A stretch of DNA of 26,005 nucleotides from Verrucomicrobiota bacterium (GTDB taxonomy: Bacteria > Verrucomicrobiota > Verrucomicrobiia > Verrucomicrobiales > Verrucomicrobiaceae), in the NCBI GenBank assembly GCA_009885275.1, contig VFKY01000060.1, positions 1-26,005 of the forward strand, written 5' to 3'. The notes under the pieces were generated by a model. It made no database searches. It had not been told where the DNA came from and worked only from the letters and a program-made list of their open reading frames with translations. Below, in pieces: positions 23,436 through 26,005 of the stretch. The position numbers and the translations under genes are program-made. Within the stretch, counting starts at the first letter, position 1. Each line of letters begins with the position of its first letter.

Positions 23436-24329
23436 ATGAAACGTATCCTCCTGTCCCTCTTGCTATTAGCCTCTCCCGTTTTCGGGCAGGACGCCCCAAA
23501 ATGGAAGAAAGTGTTACCCAATCTACCAGATTCCATCACCTTGCATGAAAAGGTAGAGTGTTCGCATCCGGGTGATTTTTCGATACCACTCGACATCTAT
23601 GTTCCCAAAGGCGAAGGCGCCTACCCAGCCATCTTACTTATTCACGGTGGTGGTTGGAAGCAACGACAGATAGATGCTGATAAACCCTTAGCCGAGCGTC
23701 TCGCCTCTAGAGGTTATGTTGTTGCTCAAGTGGCATATCGTCTCTCCACTGAAGCTAAATACCCTGCCGCATTGCATGACTGCAAAGCCGCTCTCCGCTT
23801 TCTCCGGGCTCATGCCAATGATTACAAGATCGATCCGTTATCGATAGGGGTTGCTGGTGGCTCGGCTGGAGGTCACCTTAGCGGTCTTATCGGCATGACC
23901 GGTGGGGCAGCTAATATGGAAGGAGAGGGTGGGAATGCCGGTCAATTCACCAGTGTAAAAGCCTGTGTCGTCATGGCTGCGACTATGGATATTGTGGAAG
24001 CTAACAAGACGAGTAACAGCGAAGGTTACGTGTCGTTCTTTGGTCCGATTGCTGAAAATCGTGAGATATACGTCGAAGCTTCCCCGATCACTTATGTCAA
24101 TAAAGCAAGCCCCCCTACGCTTTTTATTGAGGGCGAAAAGGACACGCTTAAAGTTGGGCGCGCTGAAATGCAGCAAAAATTGAGAGCGTCAGGTGTACCT
24201 ACCGAAATTGTCACATTGAAGAATGCGCCGCATCCCTATTGGATGAGTCAACCTTGGCTTGATGAGACCGCTGAAGAAATAGCTGTCTGGTTTGATATAT
24301 ATCTCAAAGGATTTCCGAAAAAATCATAG
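23436..24329 (+). CDS. Secreted alpha/beta-hydrolase, BD-FAE/carboxylesterase-like
   Basis: A 297-residue secreted protein from the ATG at 23436; it gives a signal peptide MKRILLSLLLLASPVFG. A longer reading from a TTG at 23244 would run through the REP element and is rejected. Motifs: oxyanion HGGGW (70-74), nucleophile elbow VAGGSAGGH (139-147) with Ser143, Asp236 in IEGEKD and His266 in APHPYW. This fits the esterase/lipase (hormone-sensitive-lipase/BD-FAE-like) group; in Verrucomicrobia and planctomycetes such genes often act on acetylated or feruloylated polysaccharides, but that is a family-level idea. It stands between the small membrane protein (divergent) and phoU (108 bp further on). 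Confidence 0.85.
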   Translation: MKRILLSLLLLASPVFGQDAPKWKKVLPNLPDSITLHEKVECSHPGDFSIPLDIYVPKGEGAYPAILLIHGGGWKQRQIDADKPLAERLASRGYVVAQVAYRLSTEAKYPAALHDCKAALRFLRAHANDYKIDPLSIGVAGGSAGGHLSGLIGMTGGAANMEGEGGNAGQFTSVKACVVMAATMDIVEANKTSNSEGYVSFFGPIAENREIYVEASPITYVNKASPPTLFIEGEKDTLKVGRAEMQQKLRASGVPTEIVTLKNAPHPYWMSQPWLDETAEEIAVWFDIYLKGFPKKS

Positions 24330-24352
24330 GGTTTGTTGCATATAACTTGCCA

Positions 24353-24372
24353 ATGTGACAACTTGTTCACAT
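24353..24372. promoter_or_regulatory. Inverted repeat upstream of phoU
   Basis: ATGTGA-N8-TCACAT, a perfect 6-bp dyad, lies 66 bp before the phoU start. The arms resemble a CRP/FNR site (TGTGA..TCACA) but the spacer is 8 instead of 6, and it is not a good PhoB box. Operator role is a guess. Confidence 0.25.
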
Positions 24373-24437
24373 GAAGCTGTTCGCCAGTCTGCAAGCAAAT
24401 GTGATGATAAAATCTCGCGTTTCCGATATTAATATCC

Positions 24438-25115
24438 ATGAATCCACAACGTCATATCCTCTCTAGTTTCGATAAAGCGCTTAATCAGTTGCATGAAGAC
24501 TTGCTGCGCATGGCGAGTTTGACTGTAAGCAACATCAATGCGGCGATTCGTAGTCTGATCGATCGTGATGCAGACTTGGCCAATCAGGTAATTGCGGAAG
24601 ACAACGAAGTGGATCAGCTTGAGAAAAGTATTGATGCTGATGGCATTTTTGTACTTACCAAGTTTAATCCAGTGGCTCGAGATCTGCGTCGCGTACTATC
24701 CACCATGAAAGCCTCAAGCAATTTTGAGCGCATTTCCGATCAGGCAGTGAATATTGCCCGCCGTGCCAAGCGATTGATGCAGAGTAATGAACTTTCTGAA
24801 ACACGTTTGGTAGAGCCCATCTATGCGCACGCGCTTGGTTTGCTTCACGATGCTGTTCGTGCGTTTCGTGAAGAAGATATTGAGTTGGCGATGTCACTGA
24901 AGCCTCGTGATAAGGAGCTCGACCGTCAGCAAAATGAATTGATCAACAAAATCACACTTCGTATGGAGGAAGACCGGACACGTGTGAAGGACTATGTGGA
25001 TTTAATATTCATCGTTCGTTATTTGGAGCGCGCCGGAGACCATGCTGTTAATGTTGGAGAAGATGCTGTTTATGCGAGCAGTGCGAAAGATATACGGCAC
25101 AACGGAGCGCTGTAA
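24438..25115 (+). CDS. phoU: Phosphate signalling regulator PhoU
   Basis: A 225-residue cytoplasmic protein with two PhoU three-helix repeats (about 15-100 and 115-205). Typical blocks: LHEDLLRMASLTVSNINAAIRSLIDRD, the first metal-site-like EDNEVDQLEKSID, RDLRRVLSTMKASSNFERISDQAVNIARRA, then DKELDRQQNELINKI and LIFIVRYLERAGDHAVNVGEDAVYA. The two E(R/K)xxDxxxN(I/V) motifs are the metal-binding signatures. PhoU links PstSCAB to the PhoR/PhoB pair and limits phosphate import. It faces pstB, which runs the other way 98 bp beyond, so the two are not in one operon here although they work together. Confidence 0.95.
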   Translation: MNPQRHILSSFDKALNQLHEDLLRMASLTVSNINAAIRSLIDRDADLANQVIAEDNEVDQLEKSIDADGIFVLTKFNPVARDLRRVLSTMKASSNFERISDQAVNIARRAKRLMQSNELSETRLVEPIYAHALGLLHDAVRAFREEDIELAMSLKPRDKELDRQQNELINKITLRMEEDRTRVKDYVDLIFIVRYLERAGDHAVNVGEDAVYASSAKDIRHNGAL

Positions 25116-25213
25116 TGGGCGCCATGGTGTCCAACTTTCTCGCTTCTTTCCTTTTCGTGGCGCCGAGAGTATGAGGGCGAATAACCTTACAATATGCTCA
25201 CACGCCGCATAGC

Positions 25214-26005
25214 TTACCCCATGTGACCTGAGATGTATTTCTCGGTCGCCTCTTCACGGGGAGTGCTAAAAAGTGTCTTGGTGTCGTTAAACTCGATTAC
25301 TTTGCCGAGATAAAAGAAGGACGTGTAGTCCGACACTCTCGTGGCTTGCTCCATGTTGTGAGTGACGATGATGATAGTATATTTTTCCCGGAGTTGGAGA
25401 ATCAACTCCTCGATTTTGCTTGTCGCAATTGGATCGAGTGCGGCGCAGGGCTCATCCATTAGGACGACTTCAGGTCTCACTGAGAGAGTGCGGGCGATGC
25501 AGAGACGTTGCTGTTGACCGCCAGATAAGCCGAGAGCGCTTTCGTGGAGACGGTCTTTCACCTCGTCCCAGAGGGTGGCCGAACGCAGACTCTGCTCTAC
25601 GGTTTCAGCAATGAGAGACTTGTTTTTTTCCCCTGCGACCTCCAAACCGTACGCGACATTCTCAAAAATGCTGCGTGGGAAGGGATTATATTTTTGGAAT
25701 ACCATGCCGACCTTGCGTCGTAGGGCAATGACGTCGAGATCTGGATGATGGATATTCAATCCGCCAAGGGTAATGTTCCCCTTGGTAATGTGCGCCCCTT
25801 CGATCAGATCGTTGATACGGTTGATGCACCGGAGCAAGGTTGATTTTCCGCAACCACTGGGTCCAATGAACGCGGTGACATGGTTCTTAAGGATGTCGAG
25901 ATTGACGTCGAATAACACCGTATTTCCAGAGTAGGCGAAGTCGACACCGTTGACTTTCACAATCGCCTGATCACTTTGTGGGCGGCGATGGGCAGGGGCG
26001 ATGCT
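25214..26005 (-). CDS. pstB: Phosphate ABC transporter ATP-binding protein PstB, 5' end beyond window
   Basis: The ATPase of the Pst phosphate importer. Walker [10 protein letters not shown], signature [16 protein letters not shown], Walker [15 protein letters not shown] and H-loop VTHNMEQA are all present. PstB marks are CINRINDLI after Walker [27 protein letters not shown] at the Q-loop and [19 protein letters not shown] at the end. The frame remains open from the GTG at 25958-25960 to the window edge with no stop (15 more codons, ending QSDQAIV), so the real start is likely outside; the GTG is only the first visible start. pstC/pstA/pstS are expected upstream of it, to the right. The strand is opposite to phoU. 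Confidence 0.95.
   Translation of the reverse strand, partial: SIAPAHRRPQSDQAIVKVNGVDFAYSGNTVLFDVNLDILKNHVTAFIGPSGCGKSTLLRCINRINDLIEGAHITKGNITLGGLNIHHPDLDVIALRRKVGMVFQKYNPFPRSIFENVAYGLEVAGEKNKSLIAETVEQSLRSATLWDEVKDRLHESALGLSGGQQQRLCIARTLSVRPEVVLMDEPCAALDPIATSKIEELILQLREKYTIIIVTHNMEQATRVSDYTSFFYLGKVIEFNDTKTLFSTPREEATEKYISGHMG

Noticed and set aside
1..26005. CRISPR array, prophage, transposase, tRNA or rRNA
   Set aside because: No regularly spaced repeats, no integrase or transposase motifs and no tRNA cloverleaf were seen. The TTCGATCCTC string near 14726 on the minus strand resembles a T-loop but lacks an acceptor stem.

Overview
The window looks like a chromosomal segment from a member of the PVC superphylum, most likely Verrucomicrobiota (inference). 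Supporting signs are the many secreted esterase-like proteins, a neutral-ceramidase-like N-terminus, two secreted PQQ-type beta-propeller proteins, HemQ-type haem synthesis, weak or absent Shine-Dalgarno sequences before most genes, and short GC-rich palindromic repeats between genes. GC content appears moderate. There is no prophage, transposase, CRISPR array, rRNA or tRNA that I can support.

Layout. 1-2321 (minus): the 5' end of a secreted ceramidase-like protein, then two secreted alpha/beta-hydrolases, with REP-like repeats between them. 2412-4305 (minus): a PPK2 polyphosphate kinase and an RsuA-type pseudouridine synthase. 4399-7794 (plus): a HAD-IB phosphatase, then a ferrous-iron uptake operon, feoA-feoB plus a small FeoB-associated Cys-rich membrane protein that overlaps the usual annotation size cutoff. 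8030-9178 (plus): a class II Fic AMP-transferase with a C-terminal winged helix, preceded by two 27-bp direct repeats that look like operators. 9211-10892 (minus): hemQ followed closely by thiG. 11030-14621 (plus): a small ferredoxin with a clear terminator, then a DciA-like protein and a DUF2868 membrane protein/DUF3482 GTPase pair. 14622-15146: a gene-free stretch with a strong minus-strand terminator, palindromes and a possible small RNA.

15147-22886 (plus) is the most interesting part: five close, co-oriented genes. Two encode secreted PQQ-like beta-propellers. The other three encode a short ANL (LuxE-like/phenylacetate-CoA-ligase-like) adenylating enzyme, an aldehyde dehydrogenase superfamily protein whose usual ELGG glutamate site reads HGPG, and a group III iron-dependent alcohol dehydrogenase. 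The last three could together activate a carboxylic acid, reduce it to the aldehyde and then to the alcohol, or run the reverse. The substrate cannot be read from the sequence.

22901-24329 holds two copies of a second palindromic repeat family around a small membrane protein (minus), then a secreted BD-FAE-like esterase (plus). 24438-26005 has phoU (plus) facing pstB (minus, reading frame open to the window edge), which marks a phosphate-uptake locus continuing to the right.
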